NCBI GenBank assembly: GCA_017938725.1
Contig: JAGBAW010000036.1
Coordinates: 1 to 53,574, forward strand
Length of the DNA: 53,574 nt
From: Bacilli bacterium
Lineage (GTDB): Bacteria > Bacillota_I > Bacilli_A > RF39 > UBA660
Direction: 5' to 3'
Shown: positions 45,150 through 52,580 of the stretch, in pieces
How the letters are laid out: each line of letters opens with the position of its first letter
How positions within the stretch are numbered: the first letter of the stretch is position 1
Made by a program: the position numbers and the translations under genes
The notes under the pieces: model-generated
Told to the model about the DNA's origin: nothing
The model's database searches: none
Seen by the model: the letters and a program-made list of their open reading frames with translations, nothing else

Positions 45150-45173
45150 GAAATAATATTATTGGGTGGTAAT

Positions 45174-45431
45174 GTGAGAGATAAACCACAATTTCACGAT
45201 GACTACTACTATTACAATATTGTTAGATTAAATATAAAGAAATATAGAAAACTTGCTAACTTGACACAACAAGAGTTAGCCGATATGGTAGAAGTTACTA
45301 TGCACTATATTTCACAAATTGAAAGTGGTAATCCTAACAAATATTTCACGTTAGTAGTTATTGGTAGAATAGCCGATGCACTAAATATTGATATTAGACA
45401 ATTATTTGATGATATCGGTATAGATGATTAA
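45174..45431 (+). CDS. XRE-family regulator 1
   Basis: 86 residues with a helix-turn-helix: NIKKYRKLANLTQQELADMVEVTMHYISQIESGN..IGRIADALNIDIRQLF, the XRE pattern. An unusual run of Tyr (DDYYYYN) precedes it. The start is GTG 45174 after GGGTGGT. It probably represses itself and the divergent zinc-ribbon operon through the dyad in the gap. Confidence 0.85.
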   Translation: MRDKPQFHDDYYYYNIVRLNIKKYRKLANLTQQELADMVEVTMHYISQIESGNPNKYFTLVVIGRIADALNIDIRQLFDDIGIDD

Positions 45432-45446
45432 ATAGTATAATTGCCG

Positions 45447-45779
45447 TTATGCTATTTTTTTCTTTTTATCTTTCTTTGTTTTTTTGTCATCTATTGGCTC
45501 TTGTAATTTTGCTATATCTTGTATTTCTTGGGCTATTTCTTCATAAAGTTTCATTATCTTTTGGTCTATTTCTTCAAGTTTTTCATTATAGGCTTTCATT
45601 TTCTTTTTTTGAAAACTAAAGGGCTTATTTTCTAACAACAAATCTCTTTCTTTGGTATAGTACTTAACTTGAGTTTCTAAAAAATCTAAAGTAATTTTAC
45701 TTCCCTCAATAGTGTAGTTAGTTAATACATCTAATAGTTTCAAACTTAAAGCCTCATCATCTTTTTGTTTTGCTTTCAT
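45447..45779 (-). CDS. hypothetical coiled-coil protein of the element
   Basis: 110 residues from ATG 45779 (RBS GAAGGAGG), nearly all charged helix: KLLDVLTNYTIEGSKITLDFLETQVKYY then Lys/Glu heptads and the tail KTKKDKKKKIA. Convergent with the XRE gene at 45174 and divergent from that at 45887. No family recognised. Confidence 0.6.
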   Translation of the reverse strand: MKAKQKDDEALSLKLLDVLTNYTIEGSKITLDFLETQVKYYTKERDLLLENKPFSFQKKKMKAYNEKLEEIDQKIMKLYEEIAQEIQDIAKLQEPIDDKKTKKDKKKKIA

Positions 45780-45831
45780 TTTTCCTCCTTCACTTACTAT
45801 TTTAACATAAAAACCCTCAAACCACATATAT

Positions 45832-45846
45832 TAAATGTAGTACATT
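45832..45846. promoter_or_regulatory. operator-like palindrome
   Basis: AATGTA-G-TACATT is a perfect palindrome, with a second half-matching TAAATGTTCATTA just after it. It lies between divergent genes, ahead of the second XRE gene. Confidence 0.5.
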
Positions 45847-45886
45847 AACTAAATGTTCATTAGATAATAGTTATGGTGAGGGATAT

Positions 45887-46126
45887 ATGAAAATCAGTAA
45901 AAATGATAACAAATATATCTATGTAATCGTTGGGAAGAACATTAGAAGAATTAGAAAAGAAAAAGGCTTAACACAAGTACAATTAGCCGACCTAATTCAA
46001 TACAATGAGGGTACAATTGCTAATATTGAAAATAGTAGTTATCAAACATTTAGTTTAGAGTTCTTATATGTTATATCTAAAAAGTTAGATGTACCTATGG
46101 TTGAGTTCTTTAAAGACATAGATTAA
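45887..46126 (+). CDS. XRE-family regulator 2
   Basis: 79 residues; HTH region NIRRIRKEKGLTQVQLADLIQYNEGTIANIENSSY with the usual trailing VISKKLDVPMVEFF. RBS GGTGAGGG. Distinct from regulator 1. It probably autoregulates through the palindrome upstream and may control the minus-strand gene at 45779. Confidence 0.87.
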   Translation: MKISKNDNKYIYVIVGKNIRRIRKEKGLTQVQLADLIQYNEGTIANIENSSYQTFSLEFLYVISKKLDVPMVEFFKDID

Positions 46127-46133
46127 AGTAAAA

Positions 46134-46160
46134 AGTGATAGATTTGTTCTATCTCTTTTT
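46134..46160 (+). terminator. terminator of XRE regulator 2
   Basis: GATAGA / TCTATC with a T-rich tail. Confidence 0.65.
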
Positions 46161-46270
46161 AAATGCCTTTATTTGCTTGTTTTAGCCACCATAGAAAGCC
46201 GATATAACGAAGTTTGATACAATATACTACATAAGAAAAACAAGTCTTAAAATCAAAATAAATACTTATA

Positions 46271-46305
46271 TCAAAAAAAGAGATAGCCACGTTTTTGGGG
46301 CTATC
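46271..46305 (-). terminator. terminator for the minus-strand gene at 46412
   Basis: GATAGCC / GGCTATC stem followed, on the minus strand, by a seven-T run. Confidence 0.75.
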
Positions 46306-46411
46306 ATTGTGTAAAATAATTCCTTAAAATATTCTTTGCCACGACCTTTCATTTTGTTTGTTTTGGGTATAGGAGTACCATTAAGCAAGTACTTTATTTA
46401 TAGTGTAGCAA

Positions 46412-46786
46412 TTAACTTTTGTTAGTAGTTGCTACATTTTTTGTTTGTGTTTGGTTCATCATAGATTTTGTAGTAGTTAAGATGTCCCCATAATCTTGTA
46501 TGAAATCACTATATAAACTTACAACAGCATTGTATATTCTTTCAATACGAAGATTAAAAGAGTTAGGAGATTTGTTTGGCTTTGTTCTACTTTCTAAATA
46601 TCTATAAAATAAGTCGTATTCAATGCCACTTAATTTCTCTCCGGTATAAGTAAATAATGCACTCTTAACTATCATCTTCTTCATATAATCAACTGATTTT
46701 TTTTGTTTGTCATCATTTTTGTTATCAGACAAATAAACCTTTTTTTCTTTTGGTTTTTCTTTGCTTTTTTGTTCTTCGTTATTCAT
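46412..46786 (-). CDS. hypothetical protein of the element
   Basis: 124 residues with a Lys-rich N-terminus (EEQKSKEKPKEKKVYLSDNKND) and a helical core (YTGEKLSGIEYDLFYRYLESR). RBS GAGAGGAGC. Not recognised. It lies immediately downstream of the 46848 gene on the minus strand and is probably co-transcribed with it. Confidence 0.55.
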   Translation of the reverse strand: MNNEEQKSKEKPKEKKVYLSDNKNDDKQKKSVDYMKKMIVKSALFTYTGEKLSGIEYDLFYRYLESRTKPNKSPNSFNLRIERIYNAVVSLYSDFIQDYGDILTTTKSMMNQTQTKNVATTNKS

Positions 46787-46847
46787 AAATTGCTCCTCTC
46801 GTACTAATGCTTTGAAAAAATAATCTAATCAGTACGTATAAAAGGAG

Positions 46848-47312
46848 TTATACAACAAAATCATAATAATTTCGTTTTAGGTTAATACTTGATATAGTAA
46901 AAATACCTTGCTTTTCATAATATTTCATAGTTCTTGCAACTTCCCACTTAATCTCATCTAAAGAGTTTGGATTATTAACAAGTCTTTTGTACCATACTCT
47001 TAAATGGTAGTATATGTTTCTACATTTGCTATCAACACTATTTTCTATGTCTTGATTTTGTTCTAAATAATTTCTAACAAACTCAATACCTATTATATAA
47101 CTATCATTTACTTCATAAGTATTTACCAAAGAACTATTAAATCTTCCTAATGTGCTATAAGAATTATAAACGTGTCTTAACCAATCTTTAGTATTTATTT
47201 TACTATCTTGAAAAAAATCTTTATTATAACGTATTAATGCCCATAAATTAGTGTCATTATTTATATCAGTTGATACAGGACACTTTTTACCTCTATAACC
47301 ATATATTAACAT
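46848..47312 (-). CDS. hypothetical protein of the element
   Basis: 154 residues, soluble and aromatic-rich (LWALIRYNKDFF, KDWLRHVYNSYSTLGRF, NIYYHLRVWYKRLV). RBS AAAGGAG. No family recognised. A copy of the 19-bp element repeat lies 106 bp upstream, and a TATAAT lies between the two. Confidence 0.55.
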   Translation of the reverse strand: MLIYGYRGKKCPVSTDINNDTNLWALIRYNKDFFQDSKINTKDWLRHVYNSYSTLGRFNSSLVNTYEVNDSYIIGIEFVRNYLEQNQDIENSVDSKCRNIYYHLRVWYKRLVNNPNSLDEIKWEVARTMKYYEKQGIFTISSINLKRNYYDFVV

Positions 47313-47417
47313 AATTATAACTCCTTTCGTACGTTGTATGTGTTCCAGAACAATTAAATCTTAACAAATATATAACTTAATTGATAGATATTATAACACA
47401 CTTTTAACGTTTTTGAT

Positions 47418-47436
47418 GTTCGTTTTTTGTTTGGTA
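47418..47436. repeat. 19-bp element repeat, copy 2 of 3
   Basis: GTTCGTTTTTTGTTTGGTA. Other copies, differing only at the sixth base: 41302-41320 and 47965-47983. Each lies about 105-122 bp upstream of a minus-strand gene start. Confidence 0.85.
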
Positions 47437-47446
47437 TCTTAATTAA

Positions 47447-47475
47447 CAAAAAAATAGAGTGATTAAACACTCTAT
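47447..47475 (-). terminator. terminator of the resolvase-like gene
   Basis: ATAGAGTG / CACTCTAT with seven T on the minus strand. Confidence 0.8.
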
Positions 47476-47487
47476 ACGTACTTATAA

Positions 47488-47853
47488 CTAATGAAGTGAT
47501 AAAAGTCTTACATTATTTTGTGAAAAAAGTGTTAAAAGATAAGTTAGGTCAAACACGTTCCTTGTTAATCTATCAAGGCTTAAGCATATAATAGTATCAA
47601 TTTTTTTGTTGCTTATATCTTCTAATAAATGCTTCATAGTTTTTGATTGCATACTTGTACCGGTTCTTTTATCTTTATATATATTGATAGTGCTAAAAGT
47701 ACAAGGGTTATCTTCTAAAAAATCTTTGCATACCATTTCTTGTAAGTCTCTTTCATCATTTCTTGTATAAATTGCTATTCTTTTCAAATCTAATGTATCT
47801 TTTAAATCATCATAAGTATAAATACTCTCATAAACATCTAAATTAATTCTCAT
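47488..47853 (-). CDS. degenerate resolvase-like protein
   Basis: 121 residues resembling a serine-recombinase catalytic domain: KRIAIYTRNDERDLQEMVCKDF, then IYKDKRTGTSMQ, and DTIICLSLDRLTRNVFDL. The position of the catalytic Ser (YxRxS) is Asn, and the DNA-binding part is absent. It should not be able to cut DNA. It may be a relic or a regulatory protein reusing the fold. RBS AATGGAG. A copy of the 19-bp repeat lies 112 bp upstream. Confidence 0.65.
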   Translation of the reverse strand: MRINLDVYESIYTYDDLKDTLDLKRIAIYTRNDERDLQEMVCKDFLEDNPCTFSTINIYKDKRTGTSMQSKTMKHLLEDISNKKIDTIICLSLDRLTRNVFDLTYLLTLFSQNNVRLLSLH

Positions 47854-47964
47854 TTTTTTACTCCATTTCTAAAATTATTTTCTTTTCGTTCCGGAAACAA
47901 CTAAATCATACCAAACTATGAAAAAACTTAATAGATAGTTTGCTTGATTTTTACTTGTTTTCGT

Positions 47965-47983
47965 GTTCGCTTTTTGTTTGGTA
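47965..47983. repeat. 19-bp element repeat, copy 3 of 3
   Basis: GTTCGCTTTTTGTTTGGTA, 112 bp upstream of the resolvase-like gene at 47853. The rest of the 47854-48135 gap shows no gene; it leads into the attR site. Confidence 0.85.
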
Positions 47984-48117
47984 TCAATAGCCTCAAAAAG
48001 TGGCTAATTTTGTGCTAATTTCATCAAAAACGTAGCTCTTTTTGGCTTTTTGTACCAAAAAATGTATATCTTGAATGTGTCTCAATGCCTTTATTTTCAA
48101 TGTTTTGGTTATTTTTC

Positions 48118-48150
48118 ACACTTTTGGTTGGATGAACAGGTCCACAAGGA
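48118..48150. other. attR junction
   Basis: Element half-site CACTTTTGGTTGGATGA, core AC (48136-48137), then collagen half-site AGGTCCACAAGG. With attL it defines the exact ends of the element. Confidence 0.85.
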
Positions 48151-48531
48151 CTTCAAGGAATAGCAGGCCCACAAGGTATAGAAGGACCAATAGGTCCAAC
48201 AGGTCCAACAGGTGCAACAGGTCCAACAGGTCTTCAAGGAATAGGAGGACCACAAGGTATACAAGGTGAAATAGGTCCAACAGGCCCAACAGGCCCTGCA
48301 GGTCCACAAGGACTTCAAGGAATAGCAGGACCACAAGGTATAGAAGGTCCAACAGGCCCAACAGGTCCAGCAGGTATAGATGGTACTGATGGTGAAACTC
48401 CAACATTAACTATAGGAACAGTAACAACAGGGGCACCAGGAACAGATGCAGCAGCAACAATCACAGGTGTAGCGCCAAACTTTGTTATAAATTTAACAAT
48501 ACCACAAGGCCCAACAGGACCAACTGCGTAG
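48138..48531 (+). pseudogene. 3' part of the interrupted collagen-like gene
   Basis: No start codon or RBS. The frame opens with [19 protein letters not shown] and further collagen triplets. It continues with the conserved segment [19 protein letters not shown] also found in the intact gene at 38214 (VITVGNTITGEPGTQAAVI) and ends at TAG 48529-48531. It is the missing C-terminal part of the gene that begins at 39072 and is in the same frame when the element is removed. Confidence 0.9.
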
Positions 48532-48540
48532 GTTTAAAAT

Positions 48541-49629
48541 ATGTCAAAATATAAAATTAGTGTGTATGCTATAAGTAAAAACGAAGAAAAGTTTGTAGAT
48601 AGGTGGATGGATTCAATTTCTGATGCGGATGAAATTATAGTATTAGATACAGGATCAACTGATAAAACAGTAGAAAAGTTAAAAAAAAGAGGTGCAAAGG
48701 TAGTAATAAAAGAAATTAAACCATGGAGATTTGATGTTGCTAGGAATGAATCATTAAGTTTGGTTTCAAAAGACACTGATATATGTATATGTATGGATTT
48801 GGATGAGGTAATACAAGAAGGTTGGAGAGAAAAATTAGAAAAACTATGGAATGATAAGATAAACAGGTTAAGATATAATTATAATTGGAGTTTTGATGAA
48901 TATGGCAATCCAGCAGTAAACTTCTATATAGAGAAAATTCATTCAAGAGATAACTACAAATGGACTCATCCAGTTCATGAAGTCCTAACATATGAGGGTG
49001 ATAATGAAGTATTTCTTACAACTGATGATATAACAGTAAATCATTATCCAGATTCATCTAAATCAAGAGGTAGTTACTTACCACTTTTGGAACTATCAGT
49101 TGAAGAAAATCCTACTGATGATAGAAATATGCATTATTTAGGTAGAGAATATATGTTTTATGGAAAGTGGAATGAGGCAATTGATACTTTGATTAGACAT
49201 TTAAATTTACCATCTGCTACATGGAAAGATGAAAGATGTGCTTCAATGAGGTTTATAGCAAGGTGTTATACTAATTTAAAAAGATATGACGAGGCAAGAA
49301 TGTGGCTTGATAAGGCAATTAATGAATCACCTTACTTAAGAGATCCTTATGTAGAAAGAGCACTACTTGAATACAATTTAAAAAATTGGGATGAAGTAGA
49401 AAAATACTCTCTAGAAGCATTAAAAATAAATAACCATGAAAAAACATATATTAATGAAGTTTTTAGTTGGGATCACACAGTATATGATCTACTATCATTA
49501 TCATACTATTTTAGAGGTAATAACGAAAAAGCTTTAGAATATGTAAATAGGGCACTTGAAATATCACCTGATGATGAAAGATTAAAGAAAAATAAAGATA
49601 TATTTGAAAAAGAATTAAAGAAGTATTAA
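48541..49629 (+). CDS. GT2 glycosyltransferase with TPR repeats
   Basis: 362 residues. The N-terminal GT-A domain has ISVYAISKNEEKFVDRW, VLDTGSTDKT and CICMDLDEV (the DxD metal motif). Residues about 190-362 form TPR-like repeats (YLGREYMFYGKWNEAIDTL, ALEYVNRALEISPDDE). Similar enzymes glycosylate collagen-like spore proteins (for example SgtA beside BclA3 in Clostridioides difficile). Its position 9 bp after the collagen gene supports that role, which remains inference. Confidence 0.85.
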   Translation: MSKYKISVYAISKNEEKFVDRWMDSISDADEIIVLDTGSTDKTVEKLKKRGAKVVIKEIKPWRFDVARNESLSLVSKDTDICICMDLDEVIQEGWREKLEKLWNDKINRLRYNYNWSFDEYGNPAVNFYIEKIHSRDNYKWTHPVHEVLTYEGDNEVFLTTDDITVNHYPDSSKSRGSYLPLLELSVEENPTDDRNMHYLGREYMFYGKWNEAIDTLIRHLNLPSATWKDERCASMRFIARCYTNLKRYDEARMWLDKAINESPYLRDPYVERALLEYNLKNWDEVEKYSLEALKINNHEKTYINEVFSWDHTVYDLLSLSYYFRGNNEKALEYVNRALEISPDDERLKKNKDIFEKELKKY

Positions 49630-49719
49630 TTCTTTTTCTTTTCCGTATATAATTTTTTTATTTTACTACTTAGATTTTTTCAAATTTATATTATACTATT
49701 TATAGTAGGAGTAATTAAT

Positions 49720-51441
49720 ATGAGTAAAAAAGTAAATGAAAAATCTATAATTTCGGTAGAAACTAAAAAAATATTGAAATTATGTAAATTACAATTTTTA
49801 GGAAAATTTTTAATTTCATTATTAGTTCGAGGAATTTTACTTATAATACCATTATTGTATAGTGATGCAATAGAAGCAGTAACAAATGACAATTTTAGTT
49901 TAGGATATAATTTAATAATTATTTCTATAATAGTTACTGCATTTTATTATTTATCGGAAATAGTAAATGATGTTATATATTATAAGTTATATAATAAGAT
50001 ATATAACTTATATACTAAATTAGCAACAGAAAGTACAATTAAAAATTCTATGTATAGTTTATCTAGATTTTCGTTAGGAGAATATACTAATATACTAAAT
50101 AGTGATGTAGAAATAATATCAGCCTTTTTCTCAGATTTAGTTATGAGGACTGTACAAATACTAGAATTTATATTTATTTATACATATTTTTTAAATATAA
50201 ATATATATATATTTGTAGTAACATTAATTATATCGGTATTTTCTTTAGTATATTTAATTGAAAATGGTAAAAAAATACAAGAAAATAATTTTAATAGAAA
50301 ATTAAATTTGGATAAAAAAACATCTATAATCCATAATGTGTTTTTAGGAATAAAAGAAGTTAAGGGATTTAATATTTATTCTAAAATAGGTACAAAAATA
50401 GAAGAGGGATGTAATAATTATTTAAAATCAAATGCTAAATATAATAATAAAAGTAACATAACCAAATTTATATCATTACTATTTATTGATGTATTTAGAC
50501 TTATTCTTATTATATATATGATATATTTAGTATCACAGGGTAATATGAACATAGGAACAATACTTGTTGTATACACATATTATGGTAAAATAATTGATAA
50601 TTTTAAAATTGTATCGACATTAAATGTTCAAGTTAGAAATGTTTCAACATCATTAAATAGATTTAATAAAATATTAGAATATTCAAACCAAAAAAAGGAA
50701 AAACAAACTAGAAAATTAAGAGAATATAATGGAAAAATAACGTTCCTTGATGTTATATATGGAAATAAAAATGATCCTATATTAAATAATGTATCATTTG
50801 AGATACTTCCAAATTGTATTACAGTTATAACAGGTAAAGCAGGAACAGGTAAAACGGGTGTGTTTGATTTACTTTTAAAGATGAATAGAAAACATTCAGG
50901 AAAAATATTAATAGATGATATAGAAATAGAAAGAATAAATAATGATGTTTATTATAATTTAGTATCCATAGTTAGAAAAGAACATATTTTTTTAGATATG
51001 AGTATAAAAGATAATCTACTTTTAATTGATGATGACTTTGATAGAGTAATTGAAATATGTAAAATATTGCATATACATGATTACATTTGTAGTCTATCAA
51101 ATGGATATGATACAAATATAAATAGTAAAGAGGATAATATAACTAATAATGTTAAACAACTTCTTTCAATTGCAAGAGTACTTATAAAAAATAGTAAGAT
51201 AATGTTATTTGACGAAACAATTAGTATTTTAGAGAAGAATAGTCAAGATATAGTTTTAGATTTACTTGATAAATTAAAAGAAGATCATACTATAGTAATA
51301 ATTACAAGAGAAAAAAATGTTATAAAACATGCAGATAATATAATTGTAATGAATGATAATTCTATAAAAGAAATAGGTACAGAAAAAGGGTCAAAGAAAA
51401 ATAAAAAAAATTTTTATGGATTATATTATGGTGACATTTAG
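49720..51441 (+). CDS. ABC transporter, fused membrane and ATPase domains, degraded signature
   Basis: 573 residues. About six transmembrane helices span residues 25-315. The ATPase has Walker A VITGKAGTGKTGVFDLL and Walker B KIMLFDETI. The LSGGQ signature is not recognisable: the segment before the conserved LSIARVLIKNS reads NITNNVK. An exporter-type half transporter that would act as a dimer; ATP hydrolysis may be impaired or need another partner. RBS TAGGAGT. Substrate unknown. Confidence 0.82.
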   Translation: MSKKVNEKSIISVETKKILKLCKLQFLGKFLISLLVRGILLIIPLLYSDAIEAVTNDNFSLGYNLIIISIIVTAFYYLSEIVNDVIYYKLYNKIYNLYTKLATESTIKNSMYSLSRFSLGEYTNILNSDVEIISAFFSDLVMRTVQILEFIFIYTYFLNINIYIFVVTLIISVFSLVYLIENGKKIQENNFNRKLNLDKKTSIIHNVFLGIKEVKGFNIYSKIGTKIEEGCNNYLKSNAKYNNKSNITKFISLLFIDVFRLILIIYMIYLVSQGNMNIGTILVVYTYYGKIIDNFKIVSTLNVQVRNVSTSLNRFNKILEYSNQKKEKQTRKLREYNGKITFLDVIYGNKNDPILNNVSFEILPNCITVITGKAGTGKTGVFDLLLKMNRKHSGKILIDDIEIERINNDVYYNLVSIVRKEHIFLDMSIKDNLLLIDDDFDRVIEICKILHIHDYICSLSNGYDTNINSKEDNITNNVKQLLSIARVLIKNSKIMLFDETISILEKNSQDIVLDLLDKLKEDHTIVIITREKNVIKHADNIIVMNDNSIKEIGTEKGSKKNKKNFYGLYYGDI

Positions 51442-51565
51442 TTGTATAATTATAATGATTTTATATGATACTATAAACATAGGTGATATGATCCTTAGAG
51501 TAATTTTGGAGAATACACTTATTGATTCAATCTTATATATATGATATAATTAATATGGTGATAGT

Positions 51566-51940
51566 ATGGAAAAAATAGTTTTATGTGGAAGTATGAAGTT
51601 CAAAAACGATATTATAAAATTAAGTAAAATTTTACAAGAAAAAGGATTTGATGCATTATTACCAATAGAATGCATCAAAGGACTACCAAAAGAAATAGCT
51701 TCAAGAGCACATTTTAAAAGGATAGTAGATCAAGATACTTCAGCCATATTAGTTATAAATAGGGATAAGGGTGATATTAAAAATTATATAGGGCCAAATA
51801 CATTTGCCGAAATAGCTTTTGCTTTTTATCACAATAAAAAAATATTTTTACTTCAGAATATGTATGAGCCATATAAAGATGAATTAACTGGTTGGAATTG
51901 TATTTGCCTTAATAATAATATTGACAACATTGATTTTTAA
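51566..51940 (+). CDS. nucleoside 2-deoxyribosyltransferase-like protein
   Basis: 124 residues with an N-terminal Rossmann-like strand KIVLCGSMKFKNDI and the segment YIGPNTFAEIAFAFYHNKKIFLL, where the Glu matches the catalytic position of the deoxyribosyltransferase-like fold. This group binds nucleotides or nucleosides; activity is uncertain. RBS TGGTGAT. Confidence 0.6.
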   Translation: MEKIVLCGSMKFKNDIIKLSKILQEKGFDALLPIECIKGLPKEIASRAHFKRIVDQDTSAILVINRDKGDIKNYIGPNTFAEIAFAFYHNKKIFLLQNMYEPYKDELTGWNCICLNNNIDNIDF

Positions 51941-51996
51941 AAAAGGTGTTGCAATAAATATATAATTTTGATATAATCATATTGCTTATTTTAAAT

Positions 51997-52073
51997 GGCG
52001 ATGTAGCTCAGTTGGCTAGAGCATTCGGTTCATACCCGAAGGGTCGAGGGTTCGAATCCCCCCGTCGCTACCA
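51997..52073 (+). tRNA. tRNA-Met(CAT)
   Basis: Cloverleaf with acceptor GGCGATG / CGTCGCT, anticodon CAT at 52031-52033, T-arm GAGGG-TTCGAAT-CCCCC, and encoded CCA. An elongator type by its first pair (G1-U72). A lysidine-modified tRNA-Ile2 would also be read as CAT, so identity is not certain. Confidence 0.9.
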
Positions 52074-52112
52074 TTGGGAAATCTGTTCGAACTTTTTCGA
52101 GCATTCTATAGA

Positions 52113-52135
52113 AGACTTGTCAAAAGTCTTTTTTT
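52113..52135 (+). terminator. tRNA-Met terminator
   Basis: AGACTT / AAGTCT with a seven-T tail. Its loop overlaps the -35 (TTGTCA, 52117-52122) of the small RNA that follows. Confidence 0.8.
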
Positions 52136-52151
52136 ATGTTATTATGAATAT

Positions 52152-52266
52152 GTCAAGGAAACTTGCATAAAATAAAAAAGGGAAATATTCAGTTTCGTCA
52201 AGTTGAATGTCTACCCAATTAAAATTGATTAGACACTTATTCTAGCGAATGAGTGTCACTTTTTTA
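52152..52266 (+). ncRNA. putative antitoxin RNA of type I TA-like locus 2
   Basis: Promoter TTGTCA (52117-52122), 17 bp, TGT-TATTAT (52140-52145). The RNA would begin GTCAAGGAAACTTGCAT, a hairpin with a GAAA loop, then AAAATAAAAAAGG. It ends at an 11-bp terminator (GACACTTATTC / GAATGAGTGTC, 52232-52257) with six T. About 25 of 27 bases around the 5' hairpin and A-rich block match locus 1. It is antisense to the 3' part of the toxin transcript. Confidence 0.65.
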
Positions 52267-52406
52267 TTACAATAATCATTATGATTAGGAGTAACAAAAT
52301 GATAGAAAGATATCTAAGAACTTTTACGATAAAAATTCTCTTCTTCATTTTTATCAAACCTCCTCTCTATAAGAGATTTGGTAGACACTCAACAACTGAT
52401 ATTTCC
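52181..52406. repeat. inverted repeat bounding TA-like locus 2
   Basis: GGAAATATTCAG (52181-52192) and GTTGAATGTCTACC (52202-52215) are mirrored by GGTAGACACTCAAC (52380-52393) and CTGATATTTCC (52396-52406), with one G-U and one bulge. The toxin mRNA 5' end can pair with its 3' end over about 25 bp, right before TTTTTTATTTT. Confidence 0.85.
52256..52348 (-). CDS. 30-residue hydrophobic peptide, putative type I toxin
   Basis: ATG at 52348, TGA at 52258-52256, in the terminator stem of the opposing RNA. The peptide is MKKRIFIVKVLRYLS followed by a run of Ile, Leu, Met and Val and a KK tail: a membrane helix. RBS AGAGAGGAGG (52364-52359 core) is inside a hairpin CAAATCTCT..AGAG..TTTG. Promoter TTGTTT (52443-52438), 17 bp, TATAAT (52420-52415). 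Confidence 0.7.
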   Translation of the reverse strand: MKKRIFIVKVLRYLSIILLLLIIMIIVIKK

Positions 52407-52580
52407 TAATCAAAATTATACTATATGTTAATTTCTTAAACAAGCGAACATGACAATATTTATAAAAATATTTTATAAACCACCCATATTTTGATATTTG
52501 TCAAAATATGTAGGGGGTTAGAAATTTTGTCAAAACAAAATATTGTATATAATAATTAAAATTATGCAGGAGTACTTAGT

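Larger units (their letters stand above)
39390..48137. mobile_element. 8.7-kb serine-integrase integrative element inside a collagen-like gene
   Basis: Bounded by attL (GGACCA-AC-TCATCC) and attR (GGATGA-AC-AGGTCC). It carries a large serine recombinase at the left end, a DnaB-like ATPase, a replication-initiator candidate, zinc-ribbon membrane proteins, two XRE regulators on the plus strand, and a degenerate resolvase; nearly all other genes are on the minus strand. No relaxase, capsid or antibiotic-resistance gene is seen. It could be a plasmid-like integrative element or a phage-satellite-like element. Confidence 0.88.

Noticed and set aside
51490-51546. An 18-codon ORF after GGTGAT
   Set aside because: Too short, no conservation evidence, and it lies in an ordinary promoter region.
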